A stretch of 64,000 nt of DNA from Limosilactobacillus rudii (GCF_014145455.1 NZ_JACIVB010000049.1:62001-126000), one strand, 5' to 3'; positions 52,580-61,565 are shown, numbered from the stretch's first letter. A program made the numbers and translations. The notes: a model not told the origin generated them from the letters alone.

Positions 52580-53320
52580 ATGGCAAACGTGTTTATTACC
52601 AACCTTACGTTACCATTTACTGGAATTTTTATTTCATTACTTGTCTATTTAATTGGAATGTGGCTTTTTAAGATTAGTAATGGTTTCTTCCTTTTTACAC
52701 CGTTGCTTATTGGAATGGTATTGGGAATTATTATTCTGGCAATTTGGGCTAAGTGTATTGGATCGACTACAGCAGCAGTTTACAAAAAATTTTACCTTCC
52801 AGGTGGAAATTTGATTTTTTGGTTCTTAAATCCAGCAACGATGGCATTTGCGATTCCTCTTTATCGGCGAAATGATATTTTTAAGAAATACTGGCTTGAT
52901 GTGATTTTAACTTTATTTGTGGGGGGCTTTATTTCGCTTTTCTTAATCCAGGGAACTGCTAAGATCTTTGCCCTTTCACGTGTTTCAACGGCTGCCATGT
53001 TACCACAAGCTGCTACTACGGCTGTTGCAATGCCAATTGCTAAAGGAATCGGTGGTGATCCAGCCGTAACAGCTATGGCATGTATCCTTAACGCAGTTAT
53101 TATTTACGCGTTAGCTGAATTCTTGATTAAGGTGTTCCGGTTAAAGAAAATTTCAAAAGTTGGAACGGGTCTTGGCCTCGGATCAGCAGGTCATACCGTG
53201 GGGTCAGCAAAGGCTGTTCAACTTGGTTCAATTCAAGGAGCAATGGCGGCCGTGGCGGTTGTAATTGTTTCACTGGCCATGGATGTTTTAGTTCCAATCT
53301 ATGCACACCTTTTTATGTAG
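52580..53320 (+). CDS. lrgB: LrgB family membrane protein
   Basis: 246 residues, about seven helices. The segments NPATMAFAIPLYRR, LPQAATTAVAMPIAKGIGG and GLGSAGHTVGSAKAVQLG are diagnostic of LrgB. It follows lrgA by 3 bases and is itself followed 23 bases later by a lactate dehydrogenase gene with no terminator between, so the three form one transcription unit. Confidence 0.9.
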   Translation: MANVFITNLTLPFTGIFISLLVYLIGMWLFKISNGFFLFTPLLIGMVLGIIILAIWAKCIGSTTAAVYKKFYLPGGNLIFWFLNPATMAFAIPLYRRNDIFKKYWLDVILTLFVGGFISLFLIQGTAKIFALSRVSTAAMLPQAATTAVAMPIAKGIGGDPAVTAMACILNAVIIYALAEFLIKVFRLKKISKVGTGLGLGSAGHTVGSAKAVQLGSIQGAMAAVAVVIVSLAMDVLVPIYAHLFM

Positions 53321-53343
53321 GATAAAATGGGGAGAGTTTGAGA

Positions 53344-54318
53344 ATGATAACAAAGCAAAAACGGAAAATAGTTTTAATTGGCGACGGTTTAGTGGGATCG
53401 GCTTATGCTTTTAGTGTGGTTCAGCAAGGATTAGCAAATGAATTAGTGATTATTAATAAAAAGCCCGATCGAAGTATGGGGGATGCGCTTGATTTAGAAG
53501 ATGCGACACCATTTACCGCCCCAGTGAGTGTAAGTACAGGCAGATACAAGGATTGCCAGGATGCTGATATTGTTGTTATTTGTGCTGGCGCAGCACAAAA
53601 GCCTGGTGAAACGCGTCTACAGTTAGTAGAAAAGAACCTTAAAATCATGAAAGAAATTGTTCAAGAAGTTGTAAATACTGGTTTTAAGGGAATCTTCTTA
53701 GTTGCGGCTAATCCAGTTGATATCTTAACGTATGCTGTCCAAAAAATTTCTGACTTGCCAGCAAATAAAGTAATCGGATCAGGAACCTCGTTGGACTCGG
53801 CACGATTACGAGTAGCTTTAGGCAAAGAGTTTAAGGTTGATCCACGTGATGTTCGCGTTGATATGCTAGCAGAACATGGTGATTCCGAATTTGCAGCTTA
53901 CTCTTGCGCGACGATTGGCGGAATTCCACTATTGGATTATGCGGCAACAATGGGCATTTCAATCCAACGGTTACAAAAAATTGAAGATCAGATTCGAAAT
54001 AAGGCTTACGATATTATTAACCGTAAGGGTGCAACCTATTATGGGGTAGCAACATCATTAGCGCGGATAACAAAAGCAATCATGGATGATCAAAATGCTG
54101 TTTTACCGGTAAGTGTCTATTTGAATGGCGAATATGGTCAAAAAGATATTTATCTGGGGACACCAGTAGTAATTAATCGACAGGGGATACGTAAGGTAAT
54201 TGAACTCCCGCTTAACGCTAGGGAACAAGTGTCATTAGCAAATTCGGCAAAGGTTTTGCAAGAAACGACTGCTAATGGCATGGCTAAAGCTGGCCTAGTA
54301 AATTATTTATGGAAATAA
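53344..54318 (+). CDS. ldh: L-lactate dehydrogenase
   Basis: 324 residues from an ATG at 53344, 9 bases after GGGGAG; a TTG at 53338 is too close. Rossmann motif LIGDGLVGSAYAF, mobile-loop Arg91 (GETRLQLVEKN), substrate Arg154 in DSARLRVAL and catalytic His178 in LAEHGDSEF are in place, so pyruvate to L-lactate activity is likely. At the NAD-ribose position the usual Asp is Asn38 (IINKKPDR). Its position after lrgAB couples it to pyruvate-type metabolite uptake. Confidence 0.9.
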   Translation: MITKQKRKIVLIGDGLVGSAYAFSVVQQGLANELVIINKKPDRSMGDALDLEDATPFTAPVSVSTGRYKDCQDADIVVICAGAAQKPGETRLQLVEKNLKIMKEIVQEVVNTGFKGIFLVAANPVDILTYAVQKISDLPANKVIGSGTSLDSARLRVALGKEFKVDPRDVRVDMLAEHGDSEFAAYSCATIGGIPLLDYAATMGISIQRLQKIEDQIRNKAYDIINRKGATYYGVATSLARITKAIMDDQNAVLPVSVYLNGEYGQKDIYLGTPVVINRQGIRKVIELPLNAREQVSLANSAKVLQETTANGMAKAGLVNYLWK

Positions 54319-54370
54319 AAAAATCGCAGGACGCATATTTTATAGGTGCAATGTTGTCCTGCGATTTTTA
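54317..54370. terminator. Bidirectional terminator
   Basis: A 14-15 base inverted repeat AAAAATCGCAGGAC with GTCCTGCGATTTTT (54318-54332 with 54355-54369) between ldh and the convergent fructokinase gene. Confidence 0.85.
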
Positions 54371-55249
54371 TTAATTATTTGCTTCAAGGAGTTTTTTGGC
54401 TAGTGCAAAGTTACCGAGCGTTGCCGATCCATTTCCAGGTACTGAAGGATTAATAATATATTCATCAACTGTACCGATTGGAAGATAATCATTCCACAGC
54501 ATATTAAACTGCTTCCGAACTCGCTTTAGGAAAGCAGGACGTGAAACGCTTCCGCCAAAGATAATCTTTTGGGGACGCAAAATGGCAGTAACCTGTACAG
54601 CAGCTTGAGCTACGTAATATGCTAAAACGTCCCAAACAGGGTGATTATCTGGAACATCTTGTCCGCTTAAGCCTAATCGGGCCTTGAAAGTAGGTCCTGA
54701 AACCAGACCTTCTAAACAATCATGATGGTAAGGACATATACCAGTAAAATTCATATCTGCAGGGTGCCGTTGTAAACGAACGTGTCCCATTTCAGGAGTA
54801 CTGATACCGCCGATAAAGTGACCATTCTGGATTGCTCCGGCACCAACACCAGTACCAATAGTGTAGTAGACAAGAGCTGGATCGTCATACTTATCCTTTA
54901 AATTTACATATTCGCCATACACGGATCCATTAACATCGGTGGTCCAATAGATTGGAATATTTAAGGCATCATTCATTATTCCAACAAAATTACAATTCTG
55001 CCACTTAACTTTTGGTGTATCTGTAATATAACCATATTTCTCACTAGCAGGATTAGTATCAATCGGCCCAAAACTAGCAATGGAGAGCGCAGCTAATTCT
55101 GGATATTGCTTGAAGAAGGCAATACACTCACCAAGAGTTTCATCTGGTGTAGTTGTGGGAATAATTTTTTTATCAATTTCATTAAAATGTTCATCGCCAA
55201 CAGCACATACAAACTTTGTTCCGCCAGCCTCAATACTTCCTAATAGCAT
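54371..55249 (-). CDS. scrK: ROK-family fructokinase
   Basis: 292 residues from an ATG at 55247-55249 with GAGG upstream. ROK kinase features: GSIEAGGTKFVCAVG, YTIGTGVGAGAI, and the zinc motif CPYHHDCLEGLVSGP with EMGHVRLQRHP. It phosphorylates fructose from sucrose-type sugars. It shares TAAACGTTTA operators with the LacI regulator and alpha-galactosidase, indicating use in raffinose or related oligosaccharide breakdown. Confidence 0.9.
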   Translation of the reverse strand: MLLGSIEAGGTKFVCAVGDEHFNEIDKKIIPTTTPDETLGECIAFFKQYPELAALSIASFGPIDTNPASEKYGYITDTPKVKWQNCNFVGIMNDALNIPIYWTTDVNGSVYGEYVNLKDKYDDPALVYYTIGTGVGAGAIQNGHFIGGISTPEMGHVRLQRHPADMNFTGICPYHHDCLEGLVSGPTFKARLGLSGQDVPDNHPVWDVLAYYVAQAAVQVTAILRPQKIIFGGSVSRPAFLKRVRKQFNMLWNDYLPIGTVDEYIINPSVPGNGSATLGNFALAKKLLEANN

Positions 55250-55272
55250 AATTAAAAACCTCATTCACTTAA

Positions 55273-55296
55273 ATTAAACGTTTATCAAGTTGATAA
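55273..55296 (-). promoter_or_regulatory. LacI-type operator before fructokinase
   Basis: ATTAAACGTTTATC (55273-55286) shares the TAAACGTTTA core with sites at 56436 and 56508. It overlaps a second palindrome TTATCAA-G-TTGATAA (55282-55296). Both lie just downstream of the predicted transcription start. Confidence 0.6.
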
Positions 55297-55305
55297 CCTT
55301 GTTTG

Positions 55306-55334
55306 AGTATAACCCTTGGAAAACGGTATCACAA
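55306..55334 (-). promoter_or_regulatory. Fructokinase promoter
   Basis: On the minus strand, TTGTGA and TATACT (complement of 55306-55311) with a 17-base spacer. Confidence 0.6.
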
Positions 55335-55358
55335 CCTTAATTTTATTGTTTTTAAATA

Positions 55359-55370
55359 TAAAACGTTTCA
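55359..55370 (-). promoter_or_regulatory. Second LacI-type operator upstream of fructokinase
   Basis: TAAAACGTTTCA resembles the other operators (core AACGTT). It lies between the LacI stop codon and the fructokinase promoter; a pair with 55273 could support DNA looping. Confidence 0.4.
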
Positions 55371-56390
55371 CTATTTCAAGTTAATTTGTGAGCTTTCTCG
55401 CCATGTAATTCCGGCAGGTAAGTTGATATGAACTGGTAGTTCTTTGGGGGATTGTAGACGGTGAATAAGTCGTTGAACAGCGATTTTTCCCATAGTTAAG
55501 CTGTGCGGCGTAATTGACGATAGAGAGGGAACTAAATATGCAGCGATACTGGAATCATTGTAGCTTATAATTTGTAAATCTTTAGGGATTGATTTTCCGT
55601 ATTGGTTGATTGCCCGGTACGCACCAACTGCAAGCTGGTCACTAGCAACAAGAACTACTTGGGGGTTCTGAGGTAATAATGTTTTCATTGCCAGAAAGCC
55701 ATCTTTAGGAGTCCAGCCGTTAAGGACAAACTGTGGGGCAAGATTATGTTCCTTCATCCACATAATATAAGATCTAGTGCGAATGTCTTGATATGTATCT
55801 GTACTTAAGCCTTCTATATTCATGGGGCTGATATTTCCACCAATAAAGCCAATTTTATTAAATCCATTATTTAACATTTTAGTCAATACTACTTGAGTTT
55901 CAGCAAAATACGAATTACCGATTATATCATAAGCAGGAAGATAACGATATTCATCAATTAAGACAATATTAGGATTGACATCATGTAAAGCTGCATAAAA
56001 TTCTTTTACAAATACTCCTGCAATTATTATGCCATCGTATTTTTTGGCATCTGTAAATTGAAATTGCTTATTGGGAAAACGAATAAAATCTTTAATTTGA
56101 AGCCCTAATTTTGAAGCCTCTTGAACAATTCCATCGTGGACTTGGGCAAAATAGGGATCATGAGATTCAGCGTCAAGAGAGTGAGTAGTAATTACGAGTA
56201 ATGAAAACTGTCGTTGTGGATGAGAAATTTGTCTATTTGATTGTGGAATATAGTGGTATTTATCAGCGACTGTCTTAATTCGCTGTTTAGTTTGTTTACT
56301 AACAGAAAATGATAAGTCATTATTTAAAACACGGGATACTGTTGCTGGAGATACACCAGCTTCCTTAGCAATTTTTCTGATACCGACCAT
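55371..56390 (-). CDS. LacI-family regulator of the alpha-galactoside genes
   Basis: 339 residues behind AAGGAGGC. N-terminal LacI helix-turn-helix IRKIAKEAGVSPATVSRVLN, then a periplasmic-binding-protein-type sensor domain (LLVITTHSLDAESHDPYFAQV). It is divergent from the alpha-galactosidase gene, with operators in the shared region, so it probably represses fructokinase, alpha-galactosidase and itself, with release by an alpha-galactoside or its product. Confidence 0.87.
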   Translation of the reverse strand: MVGIRKIAKEAGVSPATVSRVLNNDLSFSVSKQTKQRIKTVADKYHYIPQSNRQISHPQRQFSLLVITTHSLDAESHDPYFAQVHDGIVQEASKLGLQIKDFIRFPNKQFQFTDAKKYDGIIIAGVFVKEFYAALHDVNPNIVLIDEYRYLPAYDIIGNSYFAETQVVLTKMLNNGFNKIGFIGGNISPMNIEGLSTDTYQDIRTRSYIMWMKEHNLAPQFVLNGWTPKDGFLAMKTLLPQNPQVVLVASDQLAVGAYRAINQYGKSIPKDLQIISYNDSSIAAYLVPSLSSITPHSLTMGKIAVQRLIHRLQSPKELPVHINLPAGITWRESSQINLK

Positions 56391-56435
56391 TTTAGTTGCC
56401 TCCTTTTAGGATTATCAATATCATACCATAATTTA

Positions 56436-56447
56436 GTAAACGTTTAG
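56436..56447. promoter_or_regulatory. LacI-type operator (regulator gene side)
   Basis: GTAAACGTTTAG, a near-perfect palindrome 46 bases upstream of the regulator start; probably an autoregulatory site. Confidence 0.6.
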
Positions 56448-56485
56448 TAAGGCTTTGCAATAGCAAGATGCTGCAATTACCTATA

Positions 56486-56499
56486 TGTAAGCGCTTGAC
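56486..56499 (+). promoter_or_regulatory. Possible cre site before alpha-galactosidase
   Basis: TGTAAGCGCTTGAC keeps the AAGCGCTT core of catabolite-responsive elements, with mismatches at the right end, and overlaps the -35 of the promoter. Confidence 0.45.
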
Positions 56500-56523
56500 C
56501 TAATGTGGATAAACGTTTATCAT
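56495..56523 (+). promoter_or_regulatory. Alpha-galactosidase promoter with operator
   Basis: TTGACC (56495-56500), 17-base spacer, TATCAT (56518-56523). The perfect 14-base palindrome GATAAACGTTTATC (56508-56521) covers the spacer and -10, so a bound repressor would block polymerase. Confidence 0.7.
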
Positions 56524-56554
56524 GTAATCGACATTATGAAAGGGGTCACTTGCT

Positions 56555-58744
56555 ATGATTACATTCGATGAACAACAACGAGTATTTCACCTAAAAAATA
56601 AAAAAATCTCTTACCTTTTTTCAATTGAGGAAGGAGAAATATTAAGCCACTTATACTTTGGCCCAGCAATTAGGAATTATCATGGTGAACGGTGCTACCC
56701 ACGGGTTGACCGCGGATTTTCTGGGAATCTTCCTGGGTCAATGGATCGGACCTATTCTAAGGACGACTTACTTCAAGAATATTCTGGGAATAATACAGGG
56801 GATTATCGGGTACCTGCAATTATTATCCGTGCTGAAAACGGTTCACGTTTGACTGATTTTCGCTACCAATCGTATAAAATTTTTGCAGGAAAACCTAAAT
56901 TGCCAGGATTACCAGCTTCTTATGTTAAGAGTGATGAAGAAGCGGAAACACTTGAAGTGACTTTAGTGGATAAAACGTTAAATGTCCAATTAGTATTAAC
57001 ATATACGATTTATAATGAACGACCAGTCATTACGCGGAATGCACGCTTAATTAATACGAGCAACCAACAATTACACATTGAAAAAATTGCATCAATGCAG
57101 TTAGACCTAACAAAGCATGATTATGACGTGATTTCAGTCCCTGGACAATATGCTTTAGAGCGGCAACCAGAACGCCAAGAATTGCGCCGTGGAATTACTG
57201 AATTTTCAAGTCGCCGGAATTCAAGTTCCCACCATATGAATCCGTTTGTAGCTTTAGTAGATAAAGATACTGATGAATTTCAAGGGAATGCGTTAGGAGT
57301 ATTGTTGGTTTACTCTGGTAATCATCAATTTACGTTAGAAAAGGACCAGATTGATCAAATTCGTTTATTGACGGGGATCAACGATTATAATTTTGACTGG
57401 GTACTTAAACCAGGAGAAGATTTCCAAACACCAGAAGCGATTATGGGATTTAGTCAACAAGGATTAAATGGAATGTCACAAGTCTTTCATAGTTTACTTC
57501 GTGACCGAGTAGCGCGAGGAAAGTATCAATATGCGGATCGACCGATCGTTATTAATAACTGGGAAGCAACTTTCTTTGATTTTGATGATGATAAGCTGGA
57601 TCAAATAATCAATGAAGCTAAGCCACTGGGGATTGAGATGTTTGTTCTTGATGACGGTTGGTTTGGTCATCGAAACGACGATAATTCTTCTCTTGGTGAC
57701 TGGTTTGTTAATAAAAAGAAGCTTACCGGCGGACTTAAACGGGTTGCTGATCGGACCCATGAAAATGGTCTTAAATTCGGGCTATGGTTTGAGCCTGAAA
57801 TGATTTCTGTTGATTCTGAATTATATCGAGCACATCCGGATTACGCGCTTCATGAACCAAATCGTGGAATGACCTTGTCGCGAAACCAATTAGTCTTAGA
57901 TTTTAGCCGAAAAGAAGTTGTCGACAATATCTTTAATCAGATGTGCCAAATTCTTGATAAAGTTCCGCTTGATTATATTAAATGGGACTTTAATCGTAAT
58001 TTAACTGAGGTCTTTTCAAGCACAGCAGACGCAGAACATCAGGGAGAAATTAGTCATCGCTATATTTTAGGTTTATATGACTTAATGGAACGCCTAGTAA
58101 CACGTTATCCTAATATTCTATTCGAAGGTTGCTCTGGTGGTGGCGGTCGTTTTGATGCCGGAATCCTCTATTATATGCCGCAAAGTTGGCCATCAGATGA
58201 TACAGATGCCGTTGAACGATTAAAGATTCAATATGGAACATCGCTAGTTTACCCAATTTCATCTATGACGGCTCATGTTTCTGTTTCACCAAACCAGCAG
58301 ACAGGACGATCAACGAGCTTTAAGATGCGTGGAGATGTCGCAATGAGTGGTGTATTTGGCTATGAGTTAGACTTAGCTGACCTTACTGATGAAGATCGGC
58401 AGATGGTTAAGGAACAAATTAATTTTTATAAGGCCCATCGTCATTTAATTCAGTATGGAGACTTTATTCGGCTTGAAAGTCCATTTGATAGTAATACAGT
58501 GGCATGGGAATTTGTGAGTCCAGATAAGTCTGAGGCATTGTTATTTATGTTTAAGCAGCTGCATACAAATCGGTTTGAAATTAATAATACCAAGATGGCA
58601 GGCCTTGACTCAACAATTGACTACCATGATGACTTAACTGATAAAACTTATGGTGGGGATGAATTGATGAATGTTGGTTTATTCCGAGATCCGACACATA
58701 CGGGTGACTTCTTGAGTGAAGTTCATTATTTCAAAGGTGAATAA
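56555..58744 (+). CDS. melA: Alpha-galactosidase (GH36)
   Basis: 729 residues behind AAAGGGG. N-terminal beta-sandwich, then the TIM barrel with VLDDGWFGHRNDD, nucleophile Asp478 in YIKWDFNRNLTE and acid/base Asp548-Asp549 in QSWPSDDTDAVER. CSGGGGRFD is a family hallmark. It removes terminal galactose from melibiose, raffinose and stachyose in the cytoplasm. Length and motifs match GH36 enzymes of lactobacilli. No dedicated transporter lies beside it. Confidence 0.95.
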   Translation: MITFDEQQRVFHLKNKKISYLFSIEEGEILSHLYFGPAIRNYHGERCYPRVDRGFSGNLPGSMDRTYSKDDLLQEYSGNNTGDYRVPAIIIRAENGSRLTDFRYQSYKIFAGKPKLPGLPASYVKSDEEAETLEVTLVDKTLNVQLVLTYTIYNERPVITRNARLINTSNQQLHIEKIASMQLDLTKHDYDVISVPGQYALERQPERQELRRGITEFSSRRNSSSHHMNPFVALVDKDTDEFQGNALGVLLVYSGNHQFTLEKDQIDQIRLLTGINDYNFDWVLKPGEDFQTPEAIMGFSQQGLNGMSQVFHSLLRDRVARGKYQYADRPIVINNWEATFFDFDDDKLDQIINEAKPLGIEMFVLDDGWFGHRNDDNSSLGDWFVNKKKLTGGLKRVADRTHENGLKFGLWFEPEMISVDSELYRAHPDYALHEPNRGMTLSRNQLVLDFSRKEVVDNIFNQMCQILDKVPLDYIKWDFNRNLTEVFSSTADAEHQGEISHRYILGLYDLMERLVTRYPNILFEGCSGGGGRFDAGILYYMPQSWPSDDTDAVERLKIQYGTSLVYPISSMTAHVSVSPNQQTGRSTSFKMRGDVAMSGVFGYELDLADLTDEDRQMVKEQINFYKAHRHLIQYGDFIRLESPFDSNTVAWEFVSPDKSEALLFMFKQLHTNRFEINNTKMAGLDSTIDYHDDLTDKTYGGDELMNVGLFRDPTHTGDFLSEVHYFKGE

Positions 58745-58790
58745 TAAAAAAAGAGCTGAAAGTGGTAAAACTCTTTCAACTCTTTTTTAT
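58745..58790. terminator. Terminator after alpha-galactosidase
   Basis: AAAAAAGAGCTGAAAG and CTTTCAACTCTTTTTT form a 16-base stem (one G-U pair) with flanking A and T runs; probably bidirectional. Confidence 0.8.
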
Positions 58791-58804
58791 ATGTAATTAC
58801 CCTA

Positions 58805-59281
58805 TTATTTCTTAGCTTTAATTAATGCATCAATCGTCCACATCCAAATAGCGTGACCAAGAAACTCAGAAATATGTTCTTCTATTGGTTGCTTACGGGC
58901 TGGTGGGACAGTTCCCATCAATGGCATTAATTTGAGATGGAAAAAGTCCCAAACGGCAATTCCAAATGGAACACCATTATCCTTTTTTATCCATGGTGCT
59001 AATTGTCCGCCAATGCTGTAAATGACTCCAAAACTAGCTGAAAAACTAAAGTGTACAAGGTAGCTTACCCATGGCAATTGCTGCCCGGAATAAGTATAAG
59101 TAGCATGAGTAATTGATGCTGGTACACCTAATTGTTCTAATAATCTTTGCGGTGGATTTGTCTTATCTCGTTCTGGTGTACGAGGAGGAAGGATATTTTC
59201 CCAACCGAGTTTGACTAAGCCTGCTACTAGTCCAGCAGTGATACCAACCTTTATTGACTTACCCCAATTGATCTTATTCAC
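58805..59281 (-). CDS. YagU family (DUF1440) membrane protein, copy 2
   Basis: 158 residues if started at the GTG complementary to 59279-59281, which has GGTG nearby; an ATG at 59291-59293 lacks a ribosome site. It shares GLVKLGWENILPPRT, KTNPPQRLLEQLGVP and PARKQPIEEHISEFLGHAIW with the copy at 18157. Several membrane helices. Possible acid-stress role by analogy with YagU. Confidence 0.78.
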   Translation of the reverse strand: MNKINWGKSIKVGITAGLVAGLVKLGWENILPPRTPERDKTNPPQRLLEQLGVPASITHATYTYSGQQLPWVSYLVHFSFSASFGVIYSIGGQLAPWIKKDNGVPFGIAVWDFFHLKLMPLMGTVPPARKQPIEEHISEFLGHAIWMWTIDALIKAKK

Positions 59282-59352
59282 TTTAATCACCATCCAAAAT
59301 ACATTAGTTAAGTTAATTGTATCAATCCTAATAATAAATTCAATTAATTAGG

Positions 59353-60396
59353 TTAGCGAAGGTGTCGTTGCCGGGCGTAGGATAGTAAGTCAGTACCTAA
59401 AACATATTCAACTCGTGATAGTTCAGTAAATGAAACACAGCCGAGAAGGGCAAGTAGTCGTTTAATAATAATCTTCCATTCATTCAGTGTTTGGTCAAGT
59501 TGCTCGTAGCCATCTTGCTGTAAGATATTTAAGAAATATCCAGCGACACCAACTGCTCGTGCACCTAAAACACCTGCTTTAATAACATCAAGTGGTGAGA
59601 TAATTCCGCCTGATGCAATAATTTCCGTTTTTCCTCTTCTAATTGAGTGAGCTTCTAATAAAGATTCAGGGGTGGTTTGTCCCCAGTCAAGAAGGCTTTC
59701 AAAATTGAGGTCATGGTTTCGTCGATTTTCAATTGCCGCAAAGTTAGTTCCTCCACGACCACTAACATTAATTAGATGAACATCATGAGTTTGGAGCTTG
59801 GCAATAGTTGTTTTGCTCATTCCAAAACCAACTTCTTTAACAATAACTGGGATATTTAGTTCACTGACGAGGTATTGGATGTTATCGAGCCAATTAAAAT
59901 CACGGTCTCCTTCAGGCATAATCAATTCTTGTGCGGCATTAATATGCAATTCTAGGGCATTGGCGTGTAAGAGCGAAATTGCCTCTTGCGCCTGCTCAAG
60001 GGTAGCATTAGCACTTAAATTAGCAAAAATAATTCCATCAGGATTTTCTTCACGAATAACATCGAAAGAGGCGTAGGCTTGCGGATCTTTATTGATGATA
60101 CTTAAAGATCCCGTGGCCATGGGCAGGTGGTGTTTATGCGCTAATTGTGCAAGTTGACGATTTATTTTTAATGCTTGTGCGCTTCCGCCAGTCATTGCTT
60201 CAATGTAAAATGGATTTTCAATTGTGAGATTATCAGCTAATTGAACGTGTAAATCAACATCGTCAGTGGAGAGCTCAGGTAAACTATCATGAATTAAACG
60301 AACTTGATCAAAGTAATGGTGATGAACCTGATTATAATATTTAGCTGCTAAAGAAAGATGTTCATTTTTGCGTTGTGCATGACGTGATTCCATCAT
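59353..60396 (-). CDS. fni: Type 2 isopentenyl-diphosphate delta-isomerase
   Basis: 347-residue FMN-dependent enzyme interconverting isopentenyl and dimethylallyl diphosphate. Conserved parts are FYIEAMTGGSAQA, MATGSLS, VIVKEVGFGMS, SGRGGTNFAAIE and IIASGGIISPLDVIKAGVLGA. Two ATG codons in a row follow GGAGG. Last gene of the mevalonate operon, 15 bases after the phosphomevalonate kinase gene. Confidence 0.93.
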   Translation of the reverse strand: MMESRHAQRKNEHLSLAAKYYNQVHHHYFDQVRLIHDSLPELSTDDVDLHVQLADNLTIENPFYIEAMTGGSAQALKINRQLAQLAHKHHLPMATGSLSIINKDPQAYASFDVIREENPDGIIFANLSANATLEQAQEAISLLHANALELHINAAQELIMPEGDRDFNWLDNIQYLVSELNIPVIVKEVGFGMSKTTIAKLQTHDVHLINVSGRGGTNFAAIENRRNHDLNFESLLDWGQTTPESLLEAHSIRRGKTEIIASGGIISPLDVIKAGVLGARAVGVAGYFLNILQQDGYEQLDQTLNEWKIIIKRLLALLGCVSFTELSRVEYVLGTDLLSYARQRHLR

Positions 60397-60411
60397 AGAA
60401 CCTCCATTGGT

Positions 60412-61536
60412 CTATTTAAGGTAGGTGAGGTGGCTTTTTACGGACGACTTAATATTTTTAGCGCTATCAATAAAATGAACAGATAATGGAAGTTGTTCAA
60501 TATGATTTTTTGTCCAGCTTTTAAGAACATTTCCAAAATTAGTATTACTATCAATAGCAACAATTCCACAGTCACCGCCACCAGCGCCGGAAGTTTTTGC
60601 TGCCCCTCCAAAAGATTCAGCAATTTGGCAAAGCTTTTGGAGTGCCGCAGTCTCAATATTGACGCCAGAATTGGCTCCTAATTGCTTCAGTAAGTCGCGG
60701 TTATAGCGAATTTCATTTTTAATCGTTTCAAGATCTTGACGATGAAAACCATCAACCATCCGTTGAATGCAAGCCTTACTCTTTTCTAAAAAGCAATGAT
60801 ATTCATTTTGTCGCCGCGCTTTAAAAAGGGAAATCTTATCGACTAATTGGGAAGTAGAAGCAGGTTTTCCTGTCCAGCCAATTAATAGTTCAAGATTTTG
60901 TGGCGCTTTTAATGATTCAATATTAAGATCTGGCCATGGTAAATCAATAATTGTCTTTAAATCAAGATACTTTCGTTGCTGAGCAAGCCACTGACGGTCA
61001 AATGAATGGTAGGAAATCCATCCTCCATATACAGATGCCGCAACATCTCCTAAAGAACCGTTTCCTTGAACCTCAAAATGTGCAATTGCTGCTAATTTAA
61101 AAATCTGGTCTTTGTCAACTGGCAGGTTATAGAAACGACATAATGCTTTAACAGTTGCCACAGTAACAGCTGCCGATGAACCCAACCCATATTTTTTGCC
61201 ATTTGCACTATCTAATTGACTATCGATATGAATATTAAAAATACGTAAATCACGGCTGAATGTTCGTGCGTATTCTTCCGTTACTTTAATTGCAGAAAGA
61301 ATATAGGAGAAGGGGTTATCGCGTTTATCGACAACCATTTGATCGCCTAATCTTCGCCATGAAAGTTGGTCATTATTGTATTGTCTACTAATAATTTGGC
61401 CGACTTCGGCAGTACTTTCTTCAATAGAACAAGTTACAAATTGGTCTAAAGCAACTAAGATAGCAGGATAACCATTCTCAACAACAGCATATTCACCGGC
61501 AATATATAATTTGCCAGGAGCTTTTTCAGTAATCAA
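60412..61536 (-). CDS. mvaK2: Phosphomevalonate kinase
   Basis: 374-residue GHMP kinase that makes mevalonate-5-diphosphate. N-terminal APGKLYIAGEYAVVE, phosphate loop YGLGSSAAVTVATVKAL and C-terminal KTSGAGGGDCGIVAI are the three GHMP motifs. It lies 29 bases after mvaD and 15 before fni in the mevalonate operon. Confidence 0.93.
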   Translation of the reverse strand: MITEKAPGKLYIAGEYAVVENGYPAILVALDQFVTCSIEESTAEVGQIISRQYNNDQLSWRRLGDQMVVDKRDNPFSYILSAIKVTEEYARTFSRDLRIFNIHIDSQLDSANGKKYGLGSSAAVTVATVKALCRFYNLPVDKDQIFKLAAIAHFEVQGNGSLGDVAASVYGGWISYHSFDRQWLAQQRKYLDLKTIIDLPWPDLNIESLKAPQNLELLIGWTGKPASTSQLVDKISLFKARRQNEYHCFLEKSKACIQRMVDGFHRQDLETIKNEIRYNRDLLKQLGANSGVNIETAALQKLCQIAESFGGAAKTSGAGGGDCGIVAIDSNTNFGNVLKSWTKNHIEQLPLSVHFIDSAKNIKSSVKSHLTYLK

Positions 61537-61565
61537 AATTTAAAGTCCCCTTACTCAATAAATTT

